Source: Bremia lactucae (lineage: Eukaryota; Oomycota; Peronosporomycetes; Peronosporales; Peronosporaceae). From it: a stretch of DNA of 26,592 nucleotides. The notes below the pieces were generated by a model. The model worked only from the letters and a program-made list of their open reading frames with translations. It did no database searches and was not told the DNA's origin. The position numbers and the translations under genes are program-made. The DNA is taken from contig NC_090624.1 in assembly GCF_004359215.1 (NCBI RefSeq), positions 3,135,755-3,162,346 of the forward strand, read 5' to 3'. Shown piece by piece: positions 1 through 8,820 of the stretch (positions within the stretch are counted from its first letter, which is position 1; every line of letters begins with the position of its first letter).

Positions 1-883
1 CTTACTGACTTCCAACAGTTGGTTGGAATCGGTAGCGGCTTCAGTGGCGCACTGCTGGACGGTGCAGGCTTAATGCGCTGACACTGTTCGCAAGAGCGAA
101 TATAGTTGGCCACCCATCTATATAGGTGTGGCCACCAAAATTCCTCTGACACTCGTAAGAATGTCTTTTCACGGCCCAGATGCCCACTAGATGGCGCATC
201 ATGGAGCTCGTGAAGGATCATCAGCTTGAGATCTGTGTCATGAGGCACATAGATTCTCAAGGGATCACAAGGTGACAGCTGATGCCATAACAGGCCATCG
301 CTGTAGCTAAAGCGATTTAGCTTAGCTTTCAGGTGCGACGGAAGGGAAACCTTTCGTCCACCGAAGTGATCCAACAGCAGGCGACAGTGGTCGTCCTGAC
401 TGTAGCTCTCTTTTATCTCAGAGGCCAATGAGCTCGTCACGTGGTATGCCTTCATGGCTGCCAACGTCGACGGCTGAAATTGTGCTTTCGCACTAGACAC
501 ACTTTCCTGGTGTCTAACCTCGAAGTCTGGTCTGCGCGATAAAGCGTCAGCCAAGACATTCGACTTACCCGGCTTATATTTAACTTTGAAATTAAATTCA
601 GAGAAGAGAATGTAAGCCATCTTGCCATTCTAGGCGAGAGGTGCGGTGAGTTTAATGCGGTCCGCAGTGATGCGTTATCCGTATAAACCACAAAAGTTCG
701 GTGCCCAGTAGGTGCACACGAAACTTGACAAGAGCATACTTTATTGAAAGTAGCTTCTTCTCATGCACAGGGTATATAGTCCCACAGCTTTCAAAGTCGG
801 GACTGATAAGAGATGACGCGGTCAACGCCGTCGTCAACCTTCTGCATAAGCGCACTGCCGATTGCAAAATTACTTGCATCGCA
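1..883 (-). pseudogene. Ty3/gypsy pol fragment: RNase H and integrase N-terminus
   Basis: This is the 3' half of a Ty3/gypsy polyprotein, read from 883 down to the window edge. RNase H begins at CDASNFAIG (about 860-883) and runs through a YPVH-type motif (here IYPVHEKKLL), KFRVHLLG, YTDNASLRTA and NVLADALSRRPDF. The integrase zinc-binding domain follows, with HDAPSSGHLGREKTF and YIRSCEQCQR (CEQC at 81-92), so the HHCC finger is intact. The integrase catalytic core lies outside the window. Frameshifts at about 690-705 and about 605 break the RNase H part; from about 600 to 1 the frame is open. In the living family this region degrades the RNA template and integrates the cDNA. It abuts plus-strand gag sequence of the same element at 883/884, an inversion junction. 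Confidence 0.88.
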
Positions 884-1510
884 TCGGCGCTTATGGAGGA
901 CGGAATGGCGTTCCCTAGGTGGGCGATCCTTAAGGAATTGCGCCATGTACCAGCCGCCGAACAACGAAGTTTTCCTTAGGTGCGCTTCTTTGGAGCACGA
1001 CAGGCGAAGCGATCTCTGCAAGAGAATGTTCAAGAGATGCGCTCGCTGTTGGCGTCCATTACCGTAGGTCCGATTCCGGAGCCCATTAAGGTGCCCACGT
1101 TTATAAACGGACTACAGCATGGCCCATCGCGCCAGGCCATTTTCAGAAAGGTGCCGTCGACGATGGAAGAGGCAATCCAAATTGACTTGATGAGCAGTAA
1201 TCCTGCAATAGTGCCTCAGCGACAGCTTGGTATAAGCCGTCGGCCGAAGTTCAGATGTCACTCCCATGGAGTTGGGCAATCCAGACGTTGTCAGCTATAA
1301 AATTGGAAAGCGCGGCCATATGATGGCTCGCCTCTACCAGAGTCCCTCCTGGGGCGAAGACGCCCAGCAAGAGGACTCCCTTTCCAAGGGGCGATGGCAA
1401 GAACCTGCGTGCGAGACGCATGAGCTCTGCAATGACCACTGAGGGATCGGGAAATGCGGGAGCGCAGTAGGGGGGGGGCCTACTGACGCGGACTCTGAAA
1501 TTACCCTTAA
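884..1510 (+). pseudogene. Ty3/gypsy gag, C-terminal part, inside an inverted block
   Basis: Capsid and nucleocapsid part of gag. Recognisable stretches are SALMEDGMAFPRWAI at the left edge, MYQPPNNEV, a one-frame shift, then RFFGARQAKRSLQE, VQEMRSLLASITVGPIPEPI and GLQHGPSRQAIFRKVPSTM. A degenerate zinc-knuckle segment (YKIGKRGHMMARLY, lacking the cysteines) lies near 1290-1340. At least two frameshifts and several stops make it a pseudogene. It starts exactly where the minus-strand gag fragment ending at about 3648 stops (KAS, stop, WAYS), so the two are one gag separated by an inversion. Confidence 0.85.
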
Positions 1511-1520
1511 GTTCAGAGTT

Positions 1521-1960
1521 GTGGAACAAATGAGTAGCATAGTCCCTGAGGTCTCGAAATTTCGGACCTCAACCCTGCTGGTCTATAGCGCTCAAGTACG
1601 AGGGTATGACAAGGTGATGACCCTCCTAGTGGATTCGGGTGCATCACAAAATTTTGTAAAACTCGCAGCTCCAAAACGAGACCGGCGATGTTTGAGTCGC
1701 TTTAATAGGATGGCATGCGAGAAGAGACGAACGTTCGTTTAGCGAACGGCGCGCTCGTAAAGTCTGAGGGAGTTCAAGTAGGACTTGCTTTCAGCATTAG
1801 TGACTTCTCCTGTAGCGAAAGTTTACACAGCTAGGTATAGAGAGCCCGTATGACCTCATCCTAGGCATGCCATGGTTGGCAAGACACCAACCATGGATCG
1901 ACTTGCGTACACGCACAGATGCTGGATCTACTTAGGACACCGCAAAGGATATGCTCTTGC
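1521..1960 (+). pseudogene. Ty3/gypsy retropepsin-like protease fragment
   Basis: Aspartic protease that would mature the polyprotein. The catalytic motif LVDSGASQNFV is visible, with DSGA encoded at 1632-1643. After a frame change come VRLANGALVKSEG and a DLILGMPWLARHQPWID segment, the usual end of the retropepsin fold in these elements. Frameshift near 1700-1740 and stops near 1830 break it. It lies between gag and the reverse transcriptase on the same strand, as expected for Ty3/gypsy. Confidence 0.85.
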
Positions 1961-2429
1961 GAGAGGCGTATGCAAGTGATGTCGTGTCGAACACAGTTGA
2001 GGGTGCGTTGACGGGATGTCAAACGTCACGAATTCTCACCCCGCTCATGGAGACTGGGGTAGTGAAAGGGGCAATGACAAGTAGTCATGGGTCCCATAGT
2101 CCTGCACAGAGCCGAGAGCCTGTGGCAGTCGACAGGAAGTCAAGCGTCCCATGAATCGGCACAGTGCCTAGAGCCTGGTGCTGTTGGAAGGGGTGCGTTA
2201 GCCAGCACCCGCTTCCCAGACAAAGGTCGTGGTGACTCTAAGAAAGAGTACCCGACCGATTAGAACGGTCAAAGGCACGTCTAAACGAGTGACCTTTGGA
2301 TCAGCTCCTAATAAATAGGACGGGTCTTCCAATGAGGTGCTCGAGGCCGTCAAAGACGAAATTGCGGGGGCATCCTCAGTCGAGATGCTCCGGCGAGTCT
2401 TTTAATCTGCGTAGGAGATAGTAAATCTC

Positions 2430-3647
2430 CCGGAGATGGGATCTGTTCCTTGCCGAATTAAAGGAAGAAGAGATCCAAGAAGTAGTCACACCAGATCCAA
2501 AAGAGAACTTGGTGGACTGTTGCTCGTCGTCCGCGATGGACGAGAGCGTCCTAGAAACTGACAAAAATAAACAATTCGCTGCTCAAGGCTGGGATGCCTT
2601 GAGAAACAGTCCGTTCTATGAGGTTCTGGAAACAACGCGATGTGTTTCCAGAAGAAGTGTCGAGCCGCCTACCCAGCAGATAGGGACATCGGGCATAAGA
2701 TAGACCTCGAACGTAGCACCAAGTATTGTTTGACCAGGCAATGGCCGTTGCCGAAAGAATAAGTCGATTGTGTCGATGAGTTCTTCGACAAACGAGCCAA
2801 GGCGGGACATGTGCGTGAGGAAATCGGCACACTGCAGCCCAACATTTATTGTGCGTAAAGCCACAGGTGGATGGCGGGTGGTTCATGCTTACAATAAGCT
2901 GAACACGGCGACCATACCGGCCCAAACGCCAATCTCGCGGAAAGATGTATTGTTGAACTCCATGGGAAAGTCAGCCCTTTTCCGCGTTAAATTTAAAAGA
3001 TGACCACTATCAGGTACTCATGAAGAAGTCCTATGTAGCCAAAACAGCTGTAAGCACCTCAAGCGGTATGCTTTGGGAGGGTGCCTTGTGATTCCCCAAA
3101 TTCTGAAAAATGCACCAGCGACTTTAAACCGAGTAGTGGCTCACGTGATGCGCCAGCACGTGTGCCTGCGCGCCCCATTACTTTGACGATGTATTCGTGC
3201 ATAGTAGGCTGAGGACGGGCTGAGCGCAATAGAGTCCCACAAGCGTCATTTAGACGCTGCGTTGCCGACTTTGAAGGACGCCCAATTGTACGTCAACTTA
3301 GAATCTTTTTTCATGGGGTCCCTGAGATACTCGTGGTGGGTTGCATCGTAGGTACACATGGTGTACAAGCAGATCCAGACAAGGTAAAATCAGTAAAGGA
3401 ATGGCCAATCCCACGGCATGTGAAAAATTTGCGCCAAATTTTAGGGCTAGCTAATTACTTGCATAAATATAGCAAGAATTTTGCTGAGCGAACTAAACCA
3501 TTAAACCATTGTCTTACCTCTTTAGAAAGGACGCAGAATGGGTTTGGCTGAAACATAAGATGATGCGTTCACATCAGTGAAAAAATCTCTTGTAGAGGCA
3601 CCGGTCTTGGCATTGCCAGACGCGGATAAGCCCTTTAGCGTCGTATG
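2430..3647 (+). pseudogene. Ty3/gypsy reverse transcriptase with leader, inside an inverted block
   Basis: Reverse transcriptase copying element RNA into DNA. In order: an acidic leader (LFLAELKEEEIQEVV) and WDALRNSPFYEVL at about 2440-2630, the fingers motif RKATGGWRVVHAYNKLNTAT with IPAQTPISRKD (about 2850-2950), the palm active site YFDD at 3179-3190, and the thumb/connection GCIVGTHGVQADPDK with FLGLANY-type YLHKYSKNFAE (3336-3500). It continues to VLALPDADKPFSVV and stops at about 3646, just where CDASDFAIG of RNase H should follow; that piece is at 883 on the other strand. Many frameshifts and stops. The 1961-2430 stretch is poorly conserved linker with only weak coding character. Confidence 0.87.
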
Positions 3648-4235
3648 AGTAAGCCCACTATGAGGCCTTACAGCGCAGGTGCGACATGGCGTACGATACC
3701 ACCCGGCTGTCGTCCTCGATGAGCTGCGCGACACCGCATTGCTCCTTGGATAAAAGCCAGTGGACAATCGTGTGCGCCGCGGTTCCATCGAACTTGGGTG
3801 GGTCCATCCGAATGGGCCCAGGCTGATGCGGCCGGGCAGAGAGCATCTCAACAGTCCTCTTAGAGCCTCGCTCCGAGCCTGCTCGTGCCTCAACTCATCC
3901 TGAGTCTGAGTGAAGGACTCGGCCGCAGCATAGCTCTATGCCTCGGACGCGGCCCTCCGCTGTCCGAGCGCGAAGGCCTCAAACTGATCCAACTGAGCAA
4001 CATGTTGCTCAGGAGGACTACCCAGGAGCCTGGCCAGGAGCTTGCTCCCTAAGTCCCGGCGCCATATGCCCTGCCACCTCCCGATGATGTTCGGAGAGGT
4101 GGGGGGGGTGAGCCCAACCGATGTTGAGGCTATCCTCACGCCCACACGCAGAGATGCGGGTCGTGGGAAGGATTTCAACTGCTGCCAAGTGTTGGCGGGC
4201 ACGTCGAAATCCGGCCACGCTCTACTTAGACACAC
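3648..4235 (-). pseudogene. Ty3/gypsy gag, N-terminal part
   Basis: The N-terminal half of gag in minus orientation. Upstream part: PPEQHVAQLDQFEAFALGQ and an alanine/glutamate-rich coiled-coil-like segment (DELRHEQARSEALRGLLR). After a frameshift near 3840 comes PIRMDPPKFDGTAAHTIVHW, then GVAQLIEDDSRVVSYAMSHL, an in-frame stop, and WAYS at the left edge. The sequence stops at about 3648 where the next residues (ALMEDGM) should follow; those lie on the plus strand at 884. This fragment therefore gives the true, minus orientation of the whole element. Confidence 0.8.
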
Positions 4236-4558
4236 ACCCTATTACAGCGAGGAAGCGGTTAGACCGGATTCTTTTGCGTGCAGTGAGGTAGTTGCGGTGG
4301 GCGCCTTTCCAACCTCACTCAACGCACTGAGTACTCAAGTAAAGCGTCGCCACGGGAGCGGTAATCCGGCCTTCTCGTGCGCACTTACTAAGTGGAAAGT
4401 AGTTTTCAGACTGATTTATTTTTGATCGCATGAAATATAAATACCTGTTTTTACCAAATCAAATATGTCATCACTGGAGATAACACTAATATGTATTGCG
4501 AGCATATCTTTCTAGATACCTCGCGGAACGGATGTCGCTAGCCGTCATCCCTCTTAAT
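4236..4558. other. Non-coding flank between gag and LTR start
   Basis: No coding sequence is recognised. The position, just upstream of a minus-oriented gag, suggests the remainder of the element's 5' LTR and untranslated leader. The LTR end and primer-binding site could not be placed. A TATA-like run read on the minus strand (about 4435-4450) is compatible with an LTR promoter but is weak evidence. Confidence 0.3.
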
Positions 4559-4723
4559 GTGAATGCACCTATGTGCATCACATACACCAGGTTGGTCACA
4601 AATGTGAACTACACCATAGTGGTGGGTCGGATTACTTTATTTAAGTAATTGACCATTCTCTTAAGTACACCGAGTGTACTTAACGGGGACTATGTAACAT
4701 TAGGGCAACTTTAGCCCGTTACA
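4559..4723 (-). repeat. Start of an LTR (family L4) made of consecutive hairpins
   Basis: Read on the minus strand the segment begins TGTAACGGGCTAAAG at 4723, the terminus seen in the other LTRs here. It contains successive inverted repeats: gggc/gccc (4703-4706, 4714-4717) inside tgtaac/gttaca (4693-4698, 4718-4723); a perfect 10-bp stem ttaagtacac/gtgtacttaa with a 3-nt loop (4661-4683); attactt/aagtaat (4631-4649) flanked by ggtc/gacc; cacca/tggtg (4612-4624); tcac/gtga (4596-4607); atgcac/gtgcat (4563-4578) flanked by gtg/cac. Its orientation and place fit the 5' LTR of the gypsy element at 1-4235. Confidence 0.5.
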
Positions 4724-4744
4724 TCGTATGTCAGTCTGAACCAT

Positions 4745-5690
4745 TTGGCTTGTGCGAAATGCTCCAACCCTTTCCTTCATCTGCTGTACTGGATTGAGGA
4801 AGCGCATCGCGATCCTGTTGCAGCCAAAATGTCTCAAGCAACTAAAGTATTATCTGAGCATCCGACAGTGATCTTAGGCAGTTTCTGATTGTCATCCTGC
4901 TCGTCCTTAGGCTTAGTCGGAAAGTGTTCCTCAATGATAACATCCACGTCTGAAAACGTATGGGGTAATCTGCTCAGCAGGATAGTCTAGCAAATCGCGG
5001 ATGCCCATCGGGTTAGGATACCTGAAACGTCCAATCTGATGTTTCAGTTCCACCATGACTTAATGGTCAAGGCACTACTCCTCGAGGATTGGTGCAGCAT
5101 CAGCTGGCTCTGACCGAATGTTGCAATGCCGGAAAAAGTTGTGAATGTTCTTAGTGCGGAGATCGTTAGCCCATGCTGAGACCGACATCTGGATATCATG
5201 AAGGATGTTAATCTTTGCCGGCTCAACTACACCATTGTCGAGATCCTGAAGAAACACACGGTAAAAGCTGCGCCGGTAGTACACTTTGAGGTTGCGTATG
5301 ATTCCCTGGTCGCAAGGCTGAAGATTTGACGTCTTGTTGGGCGGAATGTAGTGGATTGTCGTGTTGCGAAGTGTGTTCCGCTGCGGCAGATCAGCAAGGC
5401 GCGCACTGTAGTTTTTAGGTTCAGCAGCACCTTGTCATTTGCCATCCTCCGATCGAAGTCCCTTAGCCACTCTAAGAAGATGATTTGTATCATCCAGGCC
5501 TTCTTGTTGCTGCGATACTGACAGTCAAAGTTCTGGAGATTAACACGGCGGAAGCAGCGAGGAGTGGCGTACTTGCCAATGATCCATAGGGGCATTTTGT
5601 CGGACCCATCACCATTGCAGCAGACAGCCACATTTAACCGCTCCTTGTTTTGCTTCCGCCGCTCCAGCCGCCGTGATTATGGAACAGAAG
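4745..5690 (-). pseudogene. pogo/Tigger-type transposase, C-terminal (DDE) half
   Basis: DDE superfamily endonuclease half of a pogo/Tigger (Tc1/mariner superfamily, CENP-B-like) transposase. It opens with LERRKQNKERLNVAVCCN, then GDGSDKMPLWIIGKYATPRC (first acidic residue), NCQYRSNKKAWM-like sequence and WLRDFDRRMANDKVLLNL. A frameshift near 5415 falls where the second catalytic aspartate (LDN motif) should be, and no DN is left. The frame continues with PPNKTSNLQPCDQGIIRN (third acidic position kept), YYRRSFYRVFLQDLDNGVVE, and a tail with HQIGRFRYPNPMGIRDLL and VIIEEHFPTKPKDEQDD. The N-terminal half is not upstream on this strand but on the plus strand at 6050-6640. Confidence 0.85.
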
Positions 5691-5703
5691 AGATACACTA
5701 GCC

Positions 5704-5881
5704 AGCTAATTCAAAATAGATTTCAAATGCCAGATTTATATCTGGCGGCGACCACATTTGTTACCCATAATAAATGGGATTTCTTAGTAATTAACTATTT
5801 TAAATAGGATAAAAGGGTATTTTGCATATAAAGTAAATGTACCTTAACAACGGTTCTCTAACCAATGGCGGCCCCATTACA
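5704..5881 (-). repeat. LTR family L1, 5' part, displaced by an inversion
   Basis: Read on the minus strand this starts TGTAATGGGG (5881) and ends at aattagct (5704). It aligns along its length with 12170-12342, including a short palindrome ccagatttatatctgg and the gtaccttaacaacggtt region. In the 12 kb copy this part is joined to the rest of the LTR; here the rest (6667-7153) reads on the opposite strand. It is therefore half an LTR separated by the inversion described for the pogo element. Confidence 0.75.
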
Positions 5882-6049
5882 CGATGCGTTCAAAGCTGCT
5901 AAATTTGGAAGTACTTGCGTTGCGACTGTATAAACTTATAATGCTGGGACGCCTCCTACTGATCAATTTAGAGGGTTACAATTATAGACAGGTTTACTAC
6001 TCCCCAAGTGAATTATTTATTTTGCTTTTTAGTGATGTGTTATTAAAGA
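5882..6049. other. 5' flank of the pogo transposase N-half
   Basis: AT-rich sequence immediately upstream of the transposase start on the plus strand. It would contain the terminal inverted repeat and leader of the pogo element, but no TIR could be identified without its partner. Nothing else is recognised. Confidence 0.3.
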
Positions 6050-6640
6050 ATGGTGTCTCCTCCCAATTCCTCAAAAACAACTCAGCAGCACATTAACAAT
6101 GCGTTTGAGAGAAGCACGCCACATCACTATGACGGACGATGTCCGTGTGGCTCTCTGCAAATATCAAGCAGAGAATGTCGCTCTGACTCAGGCTCAGCTT
6201 TTAAATTGGCTTTAAGACAATTATCAGCTGAGGGCCAGCTAAGCGACGGTCTTTAACACGCTGAAGAGGAAGGCAGACCTTCTTTGGCTTTCAGAGGACA
6301 GCAACATGAGTGCCAAACGCCAGCGTGCAGTCAAGCATCCACTGATGAAATCAGCTCTGCTGGCTTGGTTCACTGCCCACCAGGATCGCATCAAAATCAG
6401 CGGAGACCTTGTCCGTGAACATGCAGAGCTGATTCTGGAAGTCTTCGTCCAGGACATAAACCATTTCAGTTTTCTAATGGATGCAATGGAATCCGTTCCT
6501 ATCGCCACTTCGGAGAGAGCGGCTCGGTGGACATTGTTGCTGCGGAGAATGCACTTCCGTCCTTACGAAAAACCCTCAATCAGTATGGATGGAAAGAAAT
6601 TTACGACTGTATGAGACTGGCTTAATCTATCGGATGCAGG
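6050..6640 (+). pseudogene. pogo/Tigger-type transposase, N-terminal (HTH) half
   Basis: DNA-binding half of the same kind of transposase as 4745-5690. It starts MVSPPNSSKTTQQHINNAFE. After frame changes come a first helix-turn-helix-like region (VRVALCKYQAENVALTQAQL) and VFNTLKRK. The CENP-B-type second HTH follows: KRQRAVKHPLMKSALLAWF, AHQDRIKISGDLVREHAEL. The segment ends with a remnant of the DETGLFYRMQ motif (YETGLIYRMQ), the point where the catalytic half should begin. Several frameshifts. The sequence right after RMQ is gtaagt, a consensus 5' splice site, so the coding sequence may originally have had a short intron here. Confidence 0.82.
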
Positions 6641-6666
6641 TAAGTATCTGCAAAGTTCATCAAATT

Positions 6667-7153
6667 ATTATCTGGTTATGTAGAACCAGTGGCAACAAGT
6701 GCCCGAGAGTATGCACCTTAGAAAGGCTTTTATCTCTCAGCGATCAATGCGCAAGCCTTAGGAAGGCACTAGACGCTTTAAGACCAAAAGGGGACTTCAT
6801 TTAATTATTTAAAATCTAGAAACCTTACCCTCCTTGAACTAGAATTCATTAAGCATTAATAGCTAGTACGACTCCTTGAGTTTCATTAAATTATTTAAAT
6901 CTAGAAACCTTACCCTCCTTGAACTGGAATTCATTAAGCATTAATAGCTAGTACGACTCCCAGAGTTTTAAACCCTTTTAGTTCTATAGAACTAAGAAAG
7001 CCTTTCAGTCTATAAGTCTTTTCTGACTTAAAAAGTGAGGTAGCTCCGCTACAGAACGCCATGTCATCCTCGTATCAGCTGGCAGGATTCGAAGGATCGA
7101 GTATACTTACTCTCCTCTCGTCTTTGTAACGGGTAGTACAGATCAGTACTAGT
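6667..7153 (+). repeat. LTR family L1, middle and 3' part
   Basis: The first block (6667-6831, tctggttatgtagaacc to accttaccct) matches 12343-12510 in reverse complement. The second block (6832-7153) matches 12511 onward in the same orientation: ccttgaac, cattaagcattaatagct, and ggtagctccgctac. Small palindromes include TTAGTTCTATAGAACTAA (6978-6995, perfect), taagtc/gactta (7013-7030) and gtagc/gctac (7040-7052). The usual last 20 bp (gaaaggtgc, then ttaca) are absent, apparently replaced where the L2 sequence starts at 7154. Confidence 0.7.
6796..6967 (+). repeat. 86-bp tandem duplication in L1
   Basis: Two adjacent near-identical units, 6796-6881 and 6882-6967, each running from ttcatt to gagttt. 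They differ by a few substitutions and one base in length (aaaatctag versus aaatctag). The 12 kb copy has one unit. Both units span the join between the two L1 blocks, which shows that this block order is older than the duplication. Confidence 0.9.
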
Positions 7154-7350
7154 TGTAACGGGGTGTCCCGTTACATAAGTATTTTTTTCCTATAAGAGGA
7201 ATAATAATTATCATTTCCTATAAGAGGACTAATAAATATTATTTCCTGTAAGAGGAAATAAATCAAGTACAACAACTTTATCTTTATTAATTCAAAATTA
7301 AATAGTTCCAACATTACCAAATCTAGTAATATTGTGCAATAAGATATTAG
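7154..7350 (+). repeat. LTR family L2, 5' fragment
   Basis: Begins TGTAACGGGGTGTCCCGTTACA and aligns with 7428 onward and 11124 onward through caagtac, taccaaatctagtaat and tgcaataag. It diverges at about 7350. The following 7351-7427 is unmatched except for a weak resemblance around cggcgggccag to sequence just downstream of the L2 LTR at 7.98 kb, so it may be a scrap of the internal region of another copy. Confidence 0.7.
7187..7270 (+). repeat. Three-unit 28-bp minisatellite in L2
   Basis: Units begin ttcctataagagg at 7187 and 7215 and ttcctgtaagagg at 7243, an exact 28-bp spacing. The other two L2 copies carry fewer, more divergent units (about two at 11150-11200), so unit number varies between copies. 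Confidence 0.85.
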
Positions 7351-7427
7351 CTCAAGAGCGCCTCCACGTCTTCAACATCGTTTACTCCCAGCCATGATCC
7401 ACGGCATCGGCGGGCCAGCAGATGACC

Positions 7428-7942
7428 TGTAACGGGGTGTCCCTTTTAATAGGCATCATTTTCTATATTTTGAATAATAATTATCGTTTTTTCTCAGAGG
7501 AAATAAGCAAGAAGTACTACAAATACTTTTTTTTATCAATTATTTGACTTTACTGTTCCAATATTACCAAATTTGGTTAAATTGATGCAATAATACATCA
7601 GCCCTATTGATTGGTTGATTTAAGTCTAAATCAACCCGCCAATTGTTATAAGACACGATTGTGCGGTGCACAAGGAGGCGCCATACTCAATTAATTATAT
7701 ATAGATTAAGTTCGGTAGAAGATAGAAGATCTTTGCGTAGAAAACTAACCATAATAATACCGTTTTACTTTTTCTCCATCCTGAAGCCTGAGTCTAGATC
7801 TATAAGCTAAAGACCCTTAAAATTCATAGAAATTTTCCTCTGTTGTCTTGTGTACGAGAAGTTGCGAGGCACCTCACCTATACTGTAATCAGTGTAACGT
7901 TAGCTAGAACTGATCAGTACTAGTGAAAGGTGCCGCGTTACA
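7428..7942 (+). repeat. LTR family L2, apparently full length (515 bp)
   Basis: Starts TGTAACGGGGTGTCCC and ends gaaaggtgccgcgttaca, with a primer-binding-like site two bases later. It includes a stem ttgattta/taaatcaa at about 7617-7636 and a cacgattgtgcggtgcacaa segment shared with the 11.3 kb copy. Its last 70 bp resemble the end of L1 although the 5' parts are unrelated. The strand is set by the terminus order and by the gag downstream. Confidence 0.7.
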
Positions 7943-7943
7943 C

Positions 7944-7961
7944 TGGTAGCACTTCGTAGTC
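7944..7961 (+). promoter_or_regulatory. Putative primer-binding site
   Basis: The stretch TGGTAGCAC begins two bases after the LTR end. TGG at this place is complementary to the CCA end of a tRNA, as expected for priming of minus-strand DNA synthesis. The tRNA was not identified. Confidence 0.45.
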
Positions 7962-8219
7962 CGTTCAACAACCTTCCCATGATGGGTCGTAGGCGGGCCA
8001 GCCATTGGCGCCATGTTGTACACTCTGGAAACAGACGAACAGCATGCAGTAGTTTGTGGTGTCCATACAACACAAACTCGAGGGGGCACAATAGAACGTA
8101 GCCTTGCTTCATCAGCAAGGCTCTTAACGCGCTGAGGTGTTAAGCGAACAGGGTGCTCAACAATTGAAACTGTTGAGACCGCAGCATGAAACTGCTTTTT
8201 ATGGGCCGACGCTTCCGCG

Positions 8220-8820
8220 TCGACCGGGAAGCAGAAGTATAGCAATCTCTAGTTTAAGGCAGTCAAAGGCGACTCCCTATCGAGACGATTCGTCGAGTTA
8301 GGCGACCCCCTAGAAGCTCGTAGTATCAGTGATGATGCAACGAAAGTGAAATTTGGCATCCCAACCTAGCCGGACGTGCCAAATCTTGGGCCTTAAGGGC
8401 TCAAGCTTCACGACCCATTAGTCTTTGGGTCCTATGAGGTCTTTAAGACCTGGCTCAGACAAACTTTTGAGCTTCCACGTGCCGAATTCAGGGCCCGAGC
8501 CGAGCTCCTGGATTTGAAGCAGGGCAAGCGTGACATTCACGCCTGCACGATACCTGGTCAATTATATCGTTAATCATATAATTGATGATCAAGAACATGT
8601 AACTGTGTTTATTAAAGAACTTGCAGACGGTCCTGTTAAGACTCAACTGTTCCGGCTAGAATTTAAGTCGCTCGACCAAGCGATTTCTATAGCGGAACAG
8701 GAAGACTTCAGCCTGAAACAGGCTTTCGTCCACTCGGGTGCATATCTTCCAACGAGACGACAAGAAAAGGAGGTCCAGAACCCATGGATCTCTCGTATGT
8801 AGAGAGCGAGAAACCTCGCT
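8220..8820 (+). pseudogene. Ty3/gypsy gag fragment (family G2)
   Basis: Capsid domain of gag. Recognisable pieces are RRFVELGDPLEARSISDDAT, KVKFGI, a frame change, NLAGRAKSWAL, and after another change FRARAELLDLKQGKRDI, then HVTVFIKELADGPVKTQLFR, LEFKSLDQAISIAEQEDFSL and KQAFVHSGAYLPTRR. At least three frameshifts and stops. The same gag family occurs on the minus strand at 24923-25300. It lies just downstream of the L2 LTR and primer site, so it probably belongs to that element. Confidence 0.85.

Larger units (their letters stand above)
884..3647. other. Internal inversion within a Ty3/gypsy element (about 2.76 kb)
   Basis: Both edges cut a conserved protein. Left edge: minus-strand RNase H begins at the tgc of CDAS (881-883), and plus-strand gag begins at tcg of SALMED (884). 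Right edge: plus-strand pol ends at KPFSVV (about 3645), and minus-strand gag ends with WAY (about 3649), leaving three ambiguous bases (tga, 3646-3648). Turning 884-3645 round restores an uninterrupted gag and an uninterrupted RT to RNase H order. The alternative is two independent fragments that happen to meet at complementary codons twice, which is much less likely. Confidence 0.85.
5704..6666. other. Internal inversion joining a pogo element and an L1 LTR (about 0.96 kb)
   Basis: Turning this block round does two things at once. It places the transposase N-half directly upstream of its C-half on the minus strand. It also joins the L1 5' part (5704-5881) to the L1 3' part (6667 onward) as one plus-strand LTR. 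The rebuilt LTR is 178 + 487 = 665 bp to position 7153. Minus the 86-bp local duplication that is 579 bp, plus a missing terminus of about 20 bp, close to the 606 bp of the 12 kb copy. The edges carry a shared aatta at both ends. Confidence 0.75.

Noticed and set aside
3522..3893. Minus-strand frame of 123 codons spanning the inversion edge
   Set aside because: Only its upper part overlaps genuine gag coding; below about 3840 the true gag is in another frame.
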